This document shows, piece after piece, positions 63,964 through 64,000 of a stretch of 64,000 nt of DNA. The notes below the pieces were generated by a model. The model saw only the letters and a list, made by a program, of their open reading frames with translations, ran no database searches and was not told the origin of the DNA. Each line of letters begins with the position of its first letter. Positions within the stretch are counted from its first letter, which is position 1. The position numbers were made by a program, and so were the translations under genes. The stretch is from Macrolepiota albuminosa (Eukaryota; Basidiomycota; Agaricomycetes; Agaricales; Agaricaceae): positions 594,292 through 658,291 of the forward strand of contig JAMWFC010000085.1 of the NCBI GenBank assembly GCA_027475525.1, read 5' to 3'.

Positions 63964-64000
63964 GGCTCCAAGTATGTATAAGTAACTTAGCCTCCACCCC
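63858..64000. other. Composition break at the right edge
   Basis: The sequence becomes GC-richer from about GACGAGCTACGATTTGTGCC onward, with GGGGGCTTTGCCCTCAACCCCC, which can form a GGGGGCTTTGCCCTC-type hairpin, and a repeated TTAGCCTCCACCC (63928 and 63987 areas). It looks like the start of another repeat that continues beyond the window. Confidence 0.35.

Overview
The window reads as a repeat-dense stretch of a basidiomycete nuclear genome, most likely an Agaricomycete. It has a KDZ (Kyakuja-Dileera-Zisupton) transposase gene with a CxC2-type cysteine cluster, chromodomain Ty3/Gypsy elements, short GT-AG introns of about 90 bp, tRNA-like modules with clear A and B boxes, and CpG-biased C-to-T decay. 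Nothing looks prokaryotic, and no ordinary housekeeping gene is visible. I cannot name the species.

Left part (1-13.75 kb). A spliced KDZ transposase gene (minus strand, about 1083-4794) is divergently paired, across about 240 bp, with a spliced plus-strand gene of unknown function (about 5037-7491). A minus-strand spliced gene (about 7753-9729) encodes a coiled-coil/acidic protein with a Zn2Cys6-like cysteine cluster. Then come tRNA-like modules (9.9-12.2 kb) split by a solo LTR (10226-11166), a GC-rich block with TCCGCTGG/GACGGATGCC motif repeats (12.2-13.6 kb) and a further tRNA-like sequence (13.03 kb).

Middle part (13.75-59.7 kb). This is a Russian-doll nest. One old, CpG-decayed chromovirus (called A-prime here) is cut into five pieces by four insertions: element C (14100-25134, plus, decayed, 217-bp LTRs), element A (27643-39220, plus, youngest of its family, 173-bp LTRs, 5-bp target duplication CCTAG), element B (41356-49798, minus, 910-bp LTRs that look identical, 4-bp target duplication GCAT) and element A-double-prime (51051-58618, minus, internally deleted and carrying a solo LTR called D). 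A-prime ends in its own 3' LTR at 59539-59712. It is followed by a fragment of a C-family element (59713-61918), an LTR-D-like stretch, an AT-rich block with degenerate repeats, and an unidentified coding stretch at the right edge.

How the parts work. Elements A and C share an unusual layout: a long Gag with an N-terminal extension, then protease, RT, RNase H, integrase and chromodomain, then a large extra ORF downstream of integrase (called ORF-X here) that I do not recognise. Element B looks intact. Its gag, protease and pol lie in three frames joined by two textbook -1 frameshift heptamers, an arrangement better known from betaretroviruses than from Ty3/Gypsy elements.

Assembly warning. 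Twelve tandem duplications have a period of exactly 77 bp and no internal differences, and there is a 100-N gap. The duplications look like unmerged de Bruijn-graph overlaps (k=77). Several create false frameshifts in otherwise continuous genes.
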